From assembly GCA_963920635.1 (NCBI GenBank), contig OY987304.1, positions 33,728,365 through 33,792,364 of the forward strand: DNA of 64,000 nt. The letters run 5' to 3'. The stretch comes from Pseudeuparius sepicola. Lineage: Eukaryota > Arthropoda > Insecta > Coleoptera > Anthribidae. Under the pieces are notes generated by a model. That model saw nothing but the letters and a program-made list of their open reading frames with translations. It ran no database searches and had not been told where the DNA came from. Both the position numbers and the translations under genes were made by a program. Positions 31,566 to 40,905 of this stretch are shown in pieces (within the stretch, counting starts at the first letter, position 1; the number at the start of each line of letters is the position of its first letter).

Positions 31566-31904
31566 TCACATGAAACCACATCTTTTATAGAGAAACTCCA
31601 AACAAAGATGGCCACAATTTATTTCGGTGTATTTTTGGTATGGACTATTATTATATGCAATTTTCACACCTTTCCCTAAATAGGTAATCAGTTCGGGGGG
31701 CGGTTTTAATCCGCCAAAACTGTCAAAATATTCCACATGATTGCCGCATTTCTTATAAGCTACCCAATGCGTTCCGCTGTTCCGCACCACGTCTAAATTT
31801 ACAATTGCCGATTCGTTCTTATGTGGCCCGTTTCGTGGAAGAGTGTCTCGCATAAAGACTCCTCTAAAATTTCTTAATTTTAACTTTTTGGCAAAATTTA
31901 TCAA
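31566..31904 (-). CDS. PRO: adenovirus-type maturation cysteine protease
   Basis: The frame contains FRGVFMRDTLP, the His motif SGTHWVAYKK, the acidic VEYFDSFG, a Gln-containing NSPYQKY, and the nucleophile region INCGHLCLEFL. These are in the order His-Asp-Gln-Cys seen in adenovirus and Polinton proteases that cleave capsid precursors. All catalytic residues are present. Oddity: no ATG precedes the conserved N-terminal block. The frame is open to about 31985, but the first ATG is inside it, at 31853 (FMRD). The start may be non-ATG or supplied by splicing, or an ATG has been lost. It sits between the small basic protein and the penton gene. Confidence 0.85.
   Translation of the reverse strand: MINFAKKLKLRNFRGVFMRDTLPRNGPHKNESAIVNLDVVRNSGTHWVAYKKCGNHVEYFDSFGGLKPPPELITYLGKGVKIAYNNSPYQKYTEINCGHLCLEFLYKRCGFM
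31582..31592 (-). promoter_or_regulatory. candidate TATA box for the penton-like gene
   Basis: CTATAAAAGAT on the - strand, 30-40 nt upstream of the ATG at 31552, overlapping the end of the protease coding region. The match to a TATA box is good, but the short distance to the ATG would leave a very short leader. Confidence 0.35.
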
Positions 31905-31936
31905 ATCTCTGTCTGACAGCGGTCTATTAGGTAGCT

Positions 31937-32305
31937 TTATTGGTAGTTTTTTTGCTGTTTTTTGAGAAAAAGACCAAATCCTCCACGATTATTTTTTCGT
32001 AGGTATAGTCCCGAACCGTCTTTTCCTATCTTTTCCATGGCTGTGTTGTGCCTTTTTTCCTCTTCCAACTTCTTTTGCGCTTGTTTCGCGTCTAGTATAG
32101 TTCTTACAACAGAACTAGTTCCTCCTGCCACCGACCCCAGAGCTCCTAAGGCCCCAAGTAGAGGCAAAAGCGGTAGAAACCCACCAGTTTTTCGCTCGAA
32201 CGGGATAATCCTCGGTATCCGAATATTTTTCTTTCCTCCTGCTTTCTTAATAGCTATGCGAGCGGCTCGGATGGCTGCCAACGATGATTTTTTCAAAATT
32301 TTCAT
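31937..32305 (-). CDS. small basic protein with hydrophobic Gly/Ala core
   Basis: ATG at 32305, 122 aa. Three zones are seen: a basic N-terminus (AAIRAARIAIKKAGGKKN), a hydrophobic Leu/Gly/Ala segment (GFLPLLPLLGALGALGSVAGG) and a charged tail ending in a GLYLRKNNRGG motif. This is the common small virion protein of Polintons, compared by some to adenovirus core or membrane-lytic peptides. The frame is open upstream with more basic sequence up to a TGA at 32402, which is the stop of the phospholipase-like gene in the same frame. The real N-terminus is therefore uncertain. Confidence 0.65.
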   Translation of the reverse strand: MKILKKSSLAAIRAARIAIKKAGGKKNIRIPRIIPFERKTGGFLPLLPLLGALGALGSVAGGTSSVVRTILDAKQAQKKLEEEKRHNTAMEKIGKDGSGLYLRKNNRGGFGLFLKKQQKNYQ

Positions 32306-32401
32306 ATCGTTAAGTTGGTGTTCATCGAATGATCTTTTCAGGGACTTTGCAACTTTTTTTACGATATCTCGTCTAAATGATGTCGGTCTCTTTTGTTTTG
32401 C

Positions 32402-32788
32402 TCACATGCCCAGCTTTCGTTTCGTCTTCATGGCTGTGGTGACGAACCAAGCGGCGGCCTTCTCTCCAAATTTAGCGTCTTTCGATTTGACCCTATCCCA
32501 GGCGCGATTTTCCAATTCCCAGTCTGCCTTGTGTCGCTCTTCCACAGATTTATTTTTCAAATATGCCAAGTCGTGAATTCTACAGGCTGAGTCAAGTTTA
32601 TTTACGCCGGAATCACCCCTTTCGATTCTTTCCCGTAATTTTGTTCCTGGCCCACAAAACTGATAGCCGGGGATATGTAATTCGACGGGTAGTTTGTTAA
32701 TTAAACTGTTTACTAGACCTTCACCGGTGACTAGCAACATCGAAATGAATATGTTCCCACCCGCGCGCTCATATTTATGAACGAACAT
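32402..32788 (-). CDS. phospholipase A2-like virion protein
   Basis: ATG at 32788 (128 aa). The family core is clear: LPVELHIPGYQFCGPGT (calcium-binding loop), then LDSACRIHDLAYLKNK with the catalytic His-Asp pair, and HKADWELENRAWDR. The same fold occurs in parvovirus capsid N-termini and in Polintons, where it is thought to breach endosomal membranes during entry. The end is basic (KTKRKLGM). It is the first gene inside the right end. Upstream are about 190-bp tandem repeats that may hold its promoter. Confidence 0.85.
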   Translation of the reverse strand: MFVHKYERAGGNIFISMLLVTGEGLVNSLINKLPVELHIPGYQFCGPGTKLRERIERGDSGVNKLDSACRIHDLAYLKNKSVEERHKADWELENRAWDRVKSKDAKFGEKAAAWFVTTAMKTKRKLGM

Positions 32789-33360
32789 CAAATTCGTGTT
32801 CCCGACATCGAGACGAGTCCAACGAGGTGCCGCAAGGGCATATTCCTCGCACCGGAAATGGACACCGGAAGTTGACGTTTTTGGCTTCTCCTCGATCCCC
32901 TGATCATTATTTAAGTGTCAGAATATTTCTACCTAGCGCCGATCTCCCCCGATAAGACTTTAAAGCTTTTTTATGCGAAATTCGTGTTCCCGACGTCGAG
33001 ACGAGTCCAACGAGGTACCGCAAAGGCATTTTCCTCACACCGGAAATGGACACCGGAAGTTGACGTTTTTTAATTCTCCTCGATCCCCTGATCATTATTT
33101 AGGCATCAGAATCGTTCTACCTAGCACCGATCTCCCACGATAAGACTTTAAAAATTTTATGTCAAAATCGTGTTTTCCTCGAACCGGAAATGGAGACCGG
33201 AAGTTGACGTTTTTGGATTCTCCTTGATCTCCTCTACATTTTCATAAAAGGCGGTTTGGTTCTAGCAAGCACCGATCTCCCGCGATAAGATTTTAAAGTT
33301 TTTTATTTCAAATTCGTGATCCTCATGACGAATCGAGTCCAACGAAGTGTCACAAGGGCA
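32789..33360. repeat. tandem repeat, about 188-bp unit, right Polinton spacer
   Basis: AATTCGTG anchors recur at 32791, 32979, 33165 (shortened unit) and 33311. Each full unit carries CGAGACGAGTCCAACGAGG, ACCGGAAATGGACACCGGAA and GATCCCCTGATCATTATTTA. Units 1 and 2 are very similar; unit 3 has lost about 40 bp. There is no ORF. It lies between the TIR and the first late-type gene, where a promoter or enhancer would be expected. Confidence 0.85.
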
Positions 33361-34093
33361 TGTTTTATTTTTACCCACAGTCACTCTGTATATTTCTTAC
33401 CTTTTGTTCCATCCTGTATATTTCTCCCATTCTGTATATATATTTTTTTCCTGGTCTTATTTTTTGTTCCAACCTGTATATTTCTCTTTTTGTTCCATCC
33501 CGTATTTTTTCTCTTAATATTTGTCCACACTGTATTTTTTTTTTCTATGTGTATTTGTCCATTCTGTATATTTCTCATATTCTGTATTTTTTCTATCTAT
33601 ATTTGTTCCATCCTGTATATTTCTACCATCCTGTATATTTATCTTTTTGTTCCATCCTGTATATTTTTGACAGGCTCAAGACTCCCCTCCCTCTCAGGCC
33701 CCCGGATCCGGATCCTTTCACGCTACCTGACAGGCGTCCCTCGAGGTGCAAGCGCGCGCGCGCCCGAACGGATGACGTCGGCGAGACAGAACCTTGCCAT
33801 TTCTATGGTGCGATTAGAATATGGACGGGTGGACGAGTGGTCAAGGCGACGGGATCGGGACACGAACGGAACCGGTTCGATTCCACACACGGGCTTTTTT
33901 TATTGCATTCCAGGAAAAGGCAACGTCGCACCTACACGACAAAATCGAGGATCCGGCAACGCCGCGAACGCCGCGCCCGAGAGAGACAGATCAAAAGTAG
34001 CGATAAGACCGCACCGGAAGTCGTTATCTTATATGGGAAAATACATGAGTGCGAGTGAGATGGAAGATGGATCGACCCCTTTTCCTCACTACT
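33361..34093 (-). repeat. Polinton right terminal inverted repeat
   Basis: Inverse counterpart of the left repeat. The unique outer 422 bp is at 33672-34093. The inner minisatellite at 33380-33670 has the same unit vocabulary (CCATCCTGTATATTTCTC) but a different number and order of units than the left side. The arrays have therefore changed independently, while the outer parts stayed nearly identical. Confidence 0.9.
33822..33901 (+). promoter_or_regulatory. tRNA-like Pol III promoter motif in the right TIR
   Basis: Same motif as at 17200-17279, with the A-box-like part at 33829-33846, the B-box GGTTCGATTCC at 33874-33884 and T-run from 33895. It also reads outward, toward the right end of the element. 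The acceptor ends (GACGGGT and CACGGGC) cannot pair. Confidence 0.5.
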
Positions 34094-34099
34094 CAGCTC
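34094..34099. repeat. Polinton target-site duplication, right (CAGCTC)
   Basis: CAGCTC directly follows the CTACT terminus and matches 17002-17007. Confidence 0.93.
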
Positions 34100-34286
34100 T
34101 TCTTCTTAATGATAATTTGGGGTGTTCCTCTACTGAATGCATCATCTTCATTGTATCTTATTTTCACTCGTGGTATTCGCAATACAAAGCCAGTTCTTAA
34201 AAACCTTAAACTTTTGTATAAAACATTTTTTCCAGGTTGAAAAATGAAAAAGTTAGAGGGGGAAATCTTATTTGGATCACCCTGTA

Positions 34287-35560
34287 CAGAAAATACAGAT
34301 TTGATCCGGAATACCCCTATAAAATTGTGATGCGCTACACGATTTTGATGATTATTTTTTTGTATGTAGGTAGGAAGTACTCTTATGCACTCGTGGGGCA
34401 TAATATCGTCAAAGCGATAGCGCTATTCCACCTCCTGTTATGATTTTTTCGATTCGATTTTTTGGAAAATGCTATTTGGAATCTTTTTTAGCGGAAATCT
34501 GACAACGTAGCTTTATTTAGCACCTCCCGAAACCCTAATGTCCCAAGTTTTATTAATGTACATCTCTGACTAAATATTTTTACAGGGCCTTATACTTGGA
34601 AAATTTTAATTTTTCTATTTTCACTTAAAAAACAGGAGTGCTTTGTAAATATCTGAAAATCGGGCAAACCTATTCAAAACGGTCCAAAAAATGTCCCATT
34701 AATAAAGAATACAGCAAATAACACCGTTTTATCGTTTGAAAATAATGTTTAAATTTTTAAATATGCCATATTTAAGCATTATTTTAAAACAGTAGGATGG
34801 TGTTCGTTTTCCGTTATCCCTATTAGCTATTAGTGGAATATTTTCGGGATGTTTCAATTAATTACCTGATTTTCTGATCTTTACAAAGCATTCCTAATTT
34901 TTAATTGAAAATTTAAAAAAAAAACATTTTCTCAACTTTAAGCCCCCTTAGAAATATTTGTCGGCGATGTAAATTAATAAAATTTGGGACATTGGAGCTT
35001 CATGGGGTGCCGAATAAAGCTATGCAGCCAGATTTCCGATAAAAAACCTAATAGCATTTTCCAAAATATCGCATCGAATAAATCAGACTTAAATATAGCA
35101 TCTTATTTTTTAAGCATTATTTTAAATTGATAAAACCGTGTTCTTTGCCGTATTCTTTATTAATGGGACATTTTTTGGACTCTTATGAATAAGTTTGTCC
35201 GATTTTCAGATGTTTCCAAAGCACTCATGATTTTTAATCGGAAATACAAAAAAAACAATGTTCCCATCTTTAAGGCCCTGTGGAAATTTTAGTCGGCGAA
35301 GTAAATTAATAAAACTTGGAACATTAGATTTTCTGGAGGTGCTGATTAAATCTACTATGATAGATTCCTATAAAAAAATACCTAATAGTATTTTTTTAAA
35401 AATCGTATCGAAAAAATCATAGCAAGCCGTGGAATAGCGCTGTCACCTTGACGATATGTCCCACGAGTGCACAACAACACATACAAAAAAATTATCGTCC
35501 AATTCGTGCAGCGCCTCACAATCTTTACAGAGGTGTTCCGGATCAAATCTGAACACCCTG
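34287..35560. mobile_element. 1.27-kb TIR element next to the split mariner
   Basis: CAGATTTGATCCGGAA near 34298 is inverted as TTCCGGATCAAATCTG near 35540, and the similarity continues for about 150 bp (CACTCGTGGGGCATA and TATGTCCCACGAGTG). The right end has TACAGGGTGT and abuts TA. The interior contains two similar halves, inverted (AATGTCCCAAGTTTTATTAA and its counterparts). No transposase is seen. Confidence 0.65.
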
Positions 35561-35984
35561 TACATAGGTAGGCACCTACTTCGACAAGTACTTGCTTTCA
35601 ATCAATCATACTATCCAATAGATCTAATTATTGGTAACTTTTTAGGAACATTTCGCTCGACAAGCTCTTTAATTTCAAAAAGATTGTCGCAATTTGGCAT
35701 CGAATTACCTTAACGAAAACCTCAATGTATTTTATTCCTTTTAGTACCTACACAGCTTAAATAAAAGCTTGTTTTTTAAAAGTTTTTTATTTTTATTTTT
35801 TGCATCTCTATTGTAGATTACATTTTTAATTTGTTTACCATTTTTACAAGAACTCGTTTTTGATGCAGTAAAAGTTTTGGATGAAGAAATATAAAAGAAC
35901 ATTTTTAATTTATACATATATTACATTCTGTAAGTATCCTTACTTTTCTGTAGGGCTTATTATTCAACTGGTGTTAGATTTGAT

Positions 35985-36525
35985 TGGTTGATTACCACGC
36001 TGGAACCCACCCCACGATTTTCTTGAAATTCTGGCTCTCCCCTATTTTCGAGGTCCCTGGACACGAATCTTAGTTTTTGCCGGTCGGCCATAGTTTCCGA
36101 GAAAATGAACTTTATTTCCTTTTGAATGGGAATGAATTTTTACTGTATGCGGTTCAAACTAATCACTCCGCACTCCGCTGTTTCGCACCTTTGCAACATC
36201 GAAACTTCGCGAAATAAAATTATTTATGCAGTGTTTACGTAGGTACGCTATTTTCGCCCGACATTCAGCGCCCGGGATGTTGCAAAAGGTGCAAAATAGT
36301 GTGGTGATCAGTCTCAATCTCGTACAGTAAAAATTCATATCAATTATTAATTATTATAGATAATTGTAAAGGTGACCGGGAAAAGAAAATTTGAAAATTA
36401 ATTTTCTTGGAAACTACGTCCGACCGCCAAAAACCAAGGTCAGATTCGCGTTTAGGAACCTTGTAAATAGGGGAGTAGCCAAAATTTCAAGAAAACCGGG
36501 AGTGGATTACAGCGTGGTAAATAAT
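35985..36525. repeat. foldback, arms about 270 bp
   Basis: 35985-36155 is the reverse complement of about 36360-36525, imperfectly. For example, GGTCGGCCATAGTTTCC pairs with GGAAACTACGTCCGACC. A second inner pair around 36170-36250 and 36270-36345 (CACCTTTGCAACATC / GATGTTGCAAAAGGTG) brings the arms close together. The right arm runs into dispersed repeat family C. Confidence 0.6.
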
Positions 36526-37250
36526 TATCTTATTAGTATTTTAAAGTCCAAAAAGAACGAAAATTTAATTGGAAATCCTCGCTTTTTGAGTATTTATTGT
36601 TGCTGTGGTTCATCTTATTCGACCGAGCCACATAATTTTGGTTATTCTGTGACTAAGCATAATAAAAATTTTTTAGAGAATATTACTCAAAAATTAAAAT
36701 TAAAAAACTGTAATCCAAAACCTAATCATTGTCGCCCACATCATAGAAGAACCTAATACGACACGTTCTTTTACACTTACCTAATACATTTAAAAAACAG
36801 ACTTCAACACTTAATTCCCTATAGGTACCTACTCGTTATAAGAAAGCAAAAATGCCCAACTTGTAGTTAAGTTTTGTGATTTTTTCATTAAATACACCCC
36901 CGGCCAAAATGGCATCGTTTACAATAAGTATTTTCATAATAATTTCTAAATTATTGATTAACGTTCTAAAAATTCTTTCGGTCTCGGAATTCCAAAGATT
37001 TTCTGCACGATCCTACAATGTTGCCTCGGGTAAAAGCCGCCGCTCGAGCGCCGGTAGCTGCTTAGATCCACAGACGGCGGAAGATTTCTACGCACAGCCG
37101 GCCGCCAGCACACGCGGTGTTTCATTCTGCGAGAGATAGAGGGCTACGCGTATTCTACGGGATTCTCAGAGAATTTGGAAGGCCTATTTTTCTCTTAGGA
37201 CCTGCAAGTCTTTCCGAATATTTCAGTCAACGACTCTACTGATGGCAGCT
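36380..37250 (+). repeat. dispersed repeat family C, copy 1
   Basis: Matches 63180-63965 in the same orientation over most of its length. Shared text includes AAATTTAATTGGAAATCCTC and CTACGCGTATTCTACGGGAT. Part of it (TTTCCGAATATTTCAGTCAA) recurs inverted near 11500. The LTR element at 37285 is inserted at its end. Short open frames differ between copies, so no gene is supported. Confidence 0.65.
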
Positions 37251-37284
37251 GTTTTGAACAACTCCTGTAAACAGTAATGACAGA

Positions 37285-37869
37285 TGTGGAGGAATATATT
37301 TTGGAAAAGATTTTGAATTAACTCAGGATAGTAACCTGCGTTGCGGTGCTTCCTTTTATTTTATATGCTTAGAACCCTGTAAAGCCAAACCAAATAACTA
37401 ATAAATATTAGGCTAGCTTGTCTGCAAATTTCCTCTATCCCTTTGGAGTATATTTGGCTATTGGCCAGTAGGTGGCGCTGTGAGTACTGAAACCAGAGAT
37501 ATTCAAGGCAATTTGAATGTGTTCCCAGAATATGTTTTTTCTATTGCCTATAAAAAACTGTCCACCAGCAAATGTACAATACCAAAGTTGAAGACGTTAA
37601 GAGGCCATTTTGTGGCCTGACTTTAAGTAGGTACAAGCTGGCAGCCTTAGGGCAATTGGTTAAAGCTATTTCTTTTTAGTCTGAATACCTAGTCTGGTGC
37701 CAGGTAATCTTAGAATTATTATATGATGTTTGTGTGCATTTTAATTTGTATATTTTCCAGTTTTATACCTGTCCAAAAAATATCAGTATAACCTCCCATT
37801 TTGCCCGAACTAGTCCGTTTTTTGTCTACGGCCCTCAGCCCTCTCTGAACCTACAAAAATCCCGTCACA
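37285..37869 (+). repeat. left LTR
   Basis: TG...CA ended and nearly identical to 40145-40732. Confidence 0.9.
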
Positions 37870-37903
37870 GCTTGGCGCCCAACGTGGGGCTTAGTCGCAT
37901 GAC

Positions 37904-39010
37904 ATGATGGCGACCAAAGATTTGGCTGGGGCCCTGGAAAATGCAAAAATGGGAAATGGTGAAAACTTAGTAAAAACACCGGCCACACATGATTACAACC
38001 TCAGAAGGGACATTCGTGAGAGACATCCATTTCTGCGGCGCTCGCTGGGTGTCACGAGGACCCCATTTCAGCATGATGAAAATTCGCTGGAAAATCAAGG
38101 TAGGATCAATCCTATTTTTTCTACTGCGTTGCCACTGGGGGGTAACGATTCTACAAATATCCAAGGTTCGGACCCTGTGGAGGGTATCGGTACAGATTCG
38201 GGAGCGAACAGTGAACTGCTCGAAGGAATGCGTGCCCAAATCAACCCAATCTATGGGACGTTCGGGGGCAGCGTCAACCAATCCTTGTCGAGGGCGGCTA
38301 TGGGGCTACCACCGCCACCATGTTGTTCCCAGCCTCAAAAATACACACTTTCACAGAGTGATATGGCCAGAGTGGTTGCACAAGTTGTATCGGAAATGCA
38401 AAATGTAAACGTAAATTTGAATAATCAGAATAGGGAGAGTATGGTAAATCAAAATAGTGTAAAGCTTAAACTAATAAAGCCTAGGCTGGAGTTGCCATGT
38501 TTTGATGGCGAGGGTGCGCTTTACCCGGTAGATTTTCTTAAACAGATCGAAAGTATTTTCGTTTGCGAGGGAATGTCCCCGGATGCATTCTTAAGTGATG
38601 GCATCGGGGTTATGTTTTTTGCAAAAAATGCTAGAGCGTGGGCAGTTGCTTTTTTATCAACTTTTGATGATTTTAAACAGTTCAAGTGTAATTTTTTGGA
38701 GCATTTCTGGAATCACACTCACCAATTGAAGATCAAATTGAGGCTGGAATCCACCATTTATCAAGAATCAAATAGGCGTAGTTTCTCTGAGCATTTTACC
38801 TATTATGTTTCAATCGCGAAATATTTAGAACCTCCATTTGAGCCCCCCCAGTTAATTCAAATAGTGGCGCGACACTTTTCGCCAAGTGTCTCGTCGACCC
38901 TCATTGGGGTAAACACTTTTTCCGAAGTTTTGGAACGTCTCAGGCAGGCGGAATATTATTTTCGGCAGGGTGTGTCGGCATCTTGGCCGACCGGTGAAAT
39001 AACCCAATAA
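37904..39010 (+). CDS. gag-like protein of the LTR element
   Basis: 368-aa frame with ATG at 37904, just after the primer site, so the start is well placed. The N-terminal third is low complexity. A Pro-rich linker (GLPPPPCC) precedes a capsid-like helical region: PRLELPCFDGEGALYPVDFL, ARAWAVAF, FKQFKCNFLEHFWN, ESTIYQESNRRSFSEHF. These follow the pattern of retrotransposon Gag capsid domains. No CCHC zinc knuckle is seen, so the nucleocapsid part is missing or in another frame. The frame is intact, so protein could still be made and a non-autonomous Gag-only particle is possible. Confidence 0.75.
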   Translation: MMATKDLAGALENAKMGNGENLVKTPATHDYNLRRDIRERHPFLRRSLGVTRTPFQHDENSLENQGRINPIFSTALPLGGNDSTNIQGSDPVEGIGTDSGANSELLEGMRAQINPIYGTFGGSVNQSLSRAAMGLPPPPCCSQPQKYTLSQSDMARVVAQVVSEMQNVNVNLNNQNRESMVNQNSVKLKLIKPRLELPCFDGEGALYPVDFLKQIESIFVCEGMSPDAFLSDGIGVMFFAKNARAWAVAFLSTFDDFKQFKCNFLEHFWNHTHQLKIKLRLESTIYQESNRRSFSEHFTYYVSIAKYLEPPFEPPQLIQIVARHFSPSVSSTLIGVNTFSEVLERLRQAEYYFRQGVSASWPTGEITQ

Positions 39011-39084
39011 ATAATCCACGGGATGGTTTGTTGGAAGAGGTTTGTGAGTTTGAGCACCCTGTATATAAAGATAGATGTCCTATT

Positions 39085-39400
39085 TTTGAAGTTTGTTTGT
39101 ATAGTTTTTCGTTTCCCGCGCTGATTGATTCTGGAAGTCAAATCTGTGCGATCTCAGAGTCGGTGTGGTTGTAGTTAGATATGGGAAATAATCAAGTGCC
39201 TTCTTTTTCTGTAGTTGGCATCAAGATTGTTGGTGTTTTTAAGACAAAGCAATGTCGTGTTCAGCGGCAAGCATTACTTATTTTTTCTGTAAACGAGAAC
39301 GAATTTTTCGCATGAATTTTGAGTCGTGCCGGATCTTATTTACCTTGTGATTATCGGTATTGATTTTTTGCTTACTCATAAAGCGGTCATTGACCTTTAA
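39085..39400 (+). pseudogene. retroelement aspartic protease remnant
   Basis: The frame reads FPALIDSGSQICAISE, with the DSGS catalytic motif, and further on IGIDFLLTHKAVIDL-like text in a shifted frame. This is the start and the middle of a retropepsin-type domain. Stops and shifts break it. Downstream (39410-40130) only short fragments lie before the polypurine tract; no reverse transcriptase motif is visible. Confidence 0.6.
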
Positions 39401-40144
39401 AGGAATGAAGTGAGGTGTATGAACAAAGATCTATGTGGTTTTACCGGAAAGGGAGACTGTGTACGAATTTGGGGCTTCGGTCCGTCCGAAACTGCGATGC
39501 ATAGCGAGCTGCGACATCTTCATAGATGGGCATATGTGTGCAATATCCACCAGAGATATAGATCTCAAAGTGACTTGTTCTGCCTTGCCCGTGAATAAAT
39601 GTATTTTGTTGACAGAGGTTTTGGAACGATTTTCTGACGTTTTTTCGATTATTCCAGGGTTGTTTAAAACTTATGAGGCTCTTTGAGGACCCCTACAAAA
39701 TTAAAAAGACCATAGGCATGCATACTTTTCTTCTTGAATGTCCTGAGACACAAAGGGAGCAAGGGTTGTTCCCTATTAAGTCATTTGAAACCTTACCAAA
39801 TGGCAGCGATTTCACAACCATATAATCCTCGTTGTATTGGGTAGTGACGTCGCCATAGGTTCAGGATATCTTTACACAAAGGTGGCTTTGTCTGATTTCG
39901 TTTTTCGGTTTGATTGTTTCCAAATCAGACTTTCCTGTACAGGTTAATGGGCTCCAGTTTGAAGGTTAACTTTTCATTTGAGCATGCGCGTTGGTTCTCC
40001 GGGAAACATTTTTGTTCCTATTTTTTGTAATTTGTGTATATAGTTTAATTCACGTCGTATGTTATTATTAGGTTTAGGTGTGGCTGAATTAGCTTTATAA
40101 TAAGTAAAAAGAGTGAAAAGCTATTCATTCACATGGGGGGCAGA

Positions 40145-40732
40145 TGTGGAGGAATATATTTTGGAAAAGATTTTGAATTAACTCAGGATAGTAACCTGCG
40201 TTGCGGTGCTTCCTTTTATTTTATATGCTTAGAACCCTGTAAAGCCAAACCAAATAACTAATAAATATTAGGCTAGCTTGTCTGCAAATTTCCTCTATCC
40301 CTTTGGAGTATATTTGGCTATTGGCCAGTAGGTGGCGCTGTGAGTACTGAAACCAGAGATATTCAAGGCAATTTGAATGTGTTCCCAGAATATGTTTTTT
40401 CTATTGCCTATAAAAAACTGTCCACCTCCAGCAAATGTACAATACCAAAGTTGAAGATGTTAAGAGGCCATTTTGTGGCCTGACTTTAAGTAGGTACAAG
40501 CTGGCAGCCTTAGGGCAATTGGTTAAAGCTATTTCTTTTTAGTCTGAATACCTAGTCTGGTGCCAGGTAATCTTAGAATTATTATATGATGTTTGTGTGC
40601 ATTTTAATTTGTATATTTTCCAGTTTTATACCTGTCCAAAAAATATCAGTAAAACCTCCCATTTTGCCCGAACTAGTCCGTTTTTTGTCTACGGCCCTCA
40701 GCCCTCTCTGAACCTACAAAAATCCCGTCACA
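40145..40732 (+). repeat. right LTR
   Basis: Same as the left LTR except for a CTC insertion near 40428 and single-base changes. Confidence 0.9.
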
Positions 40733-40839
40733 CAGTAATTTTTTTTGGTGCGTTTGTACATTTTGTGTGCAGTTTTAATAATTCATGTTAAACACATTTT
40801 TGGACATTACATTGATATTTTTTACAAAAGAATAAAAGT

Positions 40840-40905
40840 ATTGCTTCTGGGGTACTCCTAGTTTGGAGTATTGTGAGGGTGAGAATTATTATTCGGGCCA
40901 CCTAT
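40840..40905 (-). repeat. short repeat shared with 6050-6115
   Basis: GCTTCTGGGGTACTCCTAGT at 40845 is the inverse of the sequence at 6080-6110 and continues into GAGTATTGTGAGGGTGAGAA. A repeat end with an unidentified partner. Confidence 0.55.

Larger units (their letters stand above)
17008..34093 (-). mobile_element. complete Polinton/Maverick element, 17,086 bp
   Basis: Seen: inverted termini AGTAGAGAGGAAAAGGGGTC (left) and the same with one change at the right; a perfect 6-bp duplication CAGCTC outside both ends; and 16 genes or gene remnants, all on the - strand. Known: Polintons are 15-20 kb, have 5'-AG ends and 6-bp duplications, and encode protein-primed PolB, retroviral-type integrase, packaging ATPase, adenovirus-type protease and two capsid proteins. 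All of these are here. Inferred: a recently inserted, potentially virion-forming element. It is probably no longer autonomous, because the integrase has lost part of its core and two other genes are frameshifted. Confidence 0.96.
15446..34284 (-). mobile_element. mariner-like element split by the Polinton
   Basis: Left terminus CAGGGTGATCCAAGCAAGAG at 15446 is mirrored at the right end (34284), with matching subterminal sequence (CCCTCT..CTTTTT..TTTTCAAC, then GTTTTATACAAAA). A TA flanks each side. Without the 17,086-bp Polinton and one copy of its 6-bp duplication, the parent would be about 1.75 kb, a usual mariner size. A transposase fragment on the - strand lies in the left part. Another TACAGGGTGTCCC terminus (15672) and tandem blocks lie within it, so the left part is itself composite. 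Confidence 0.6.
37285..40732 (+). mobile_element. LTR retrotransposon, gag and protease remnant only
   Basis: Two direct LTRs of about 585 bp (37285-37869 and 40145-40732) start TGTGGAGG and end CCCGTCACA. They differ by one 3-bp insertion and a few substitutions, so insertion is recent. The primer site TGGCGCCCAACGTGGGGC follows the left LTR by 3 bp (37873), and the polypurine tract ATGGGGGG precedes the right LTR. The internal region is only about 2.3 kb: gag-like ORF, broken protease, no reverse transcriptase or integrase. CAGTAAT occurs just outside both ends but is 6 bp off at the left, so the target duplication is uncertain. Ty3/gypsy-type by gag and primer site. Confidence 0.88.

Noticed and set aside
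31962..32590. 204-aa open frame on the + strand
   Set aside because: Antisense shadow of the small basic protein and phospholipase-like genes, whose motifs are clear.
33822..33901. Functional tRNA gene
   Set aside because: A and B boxes are good, but the acceptor, anticodon and T stems do not pair, so it is kept only as a tRNA-like promoter motif.
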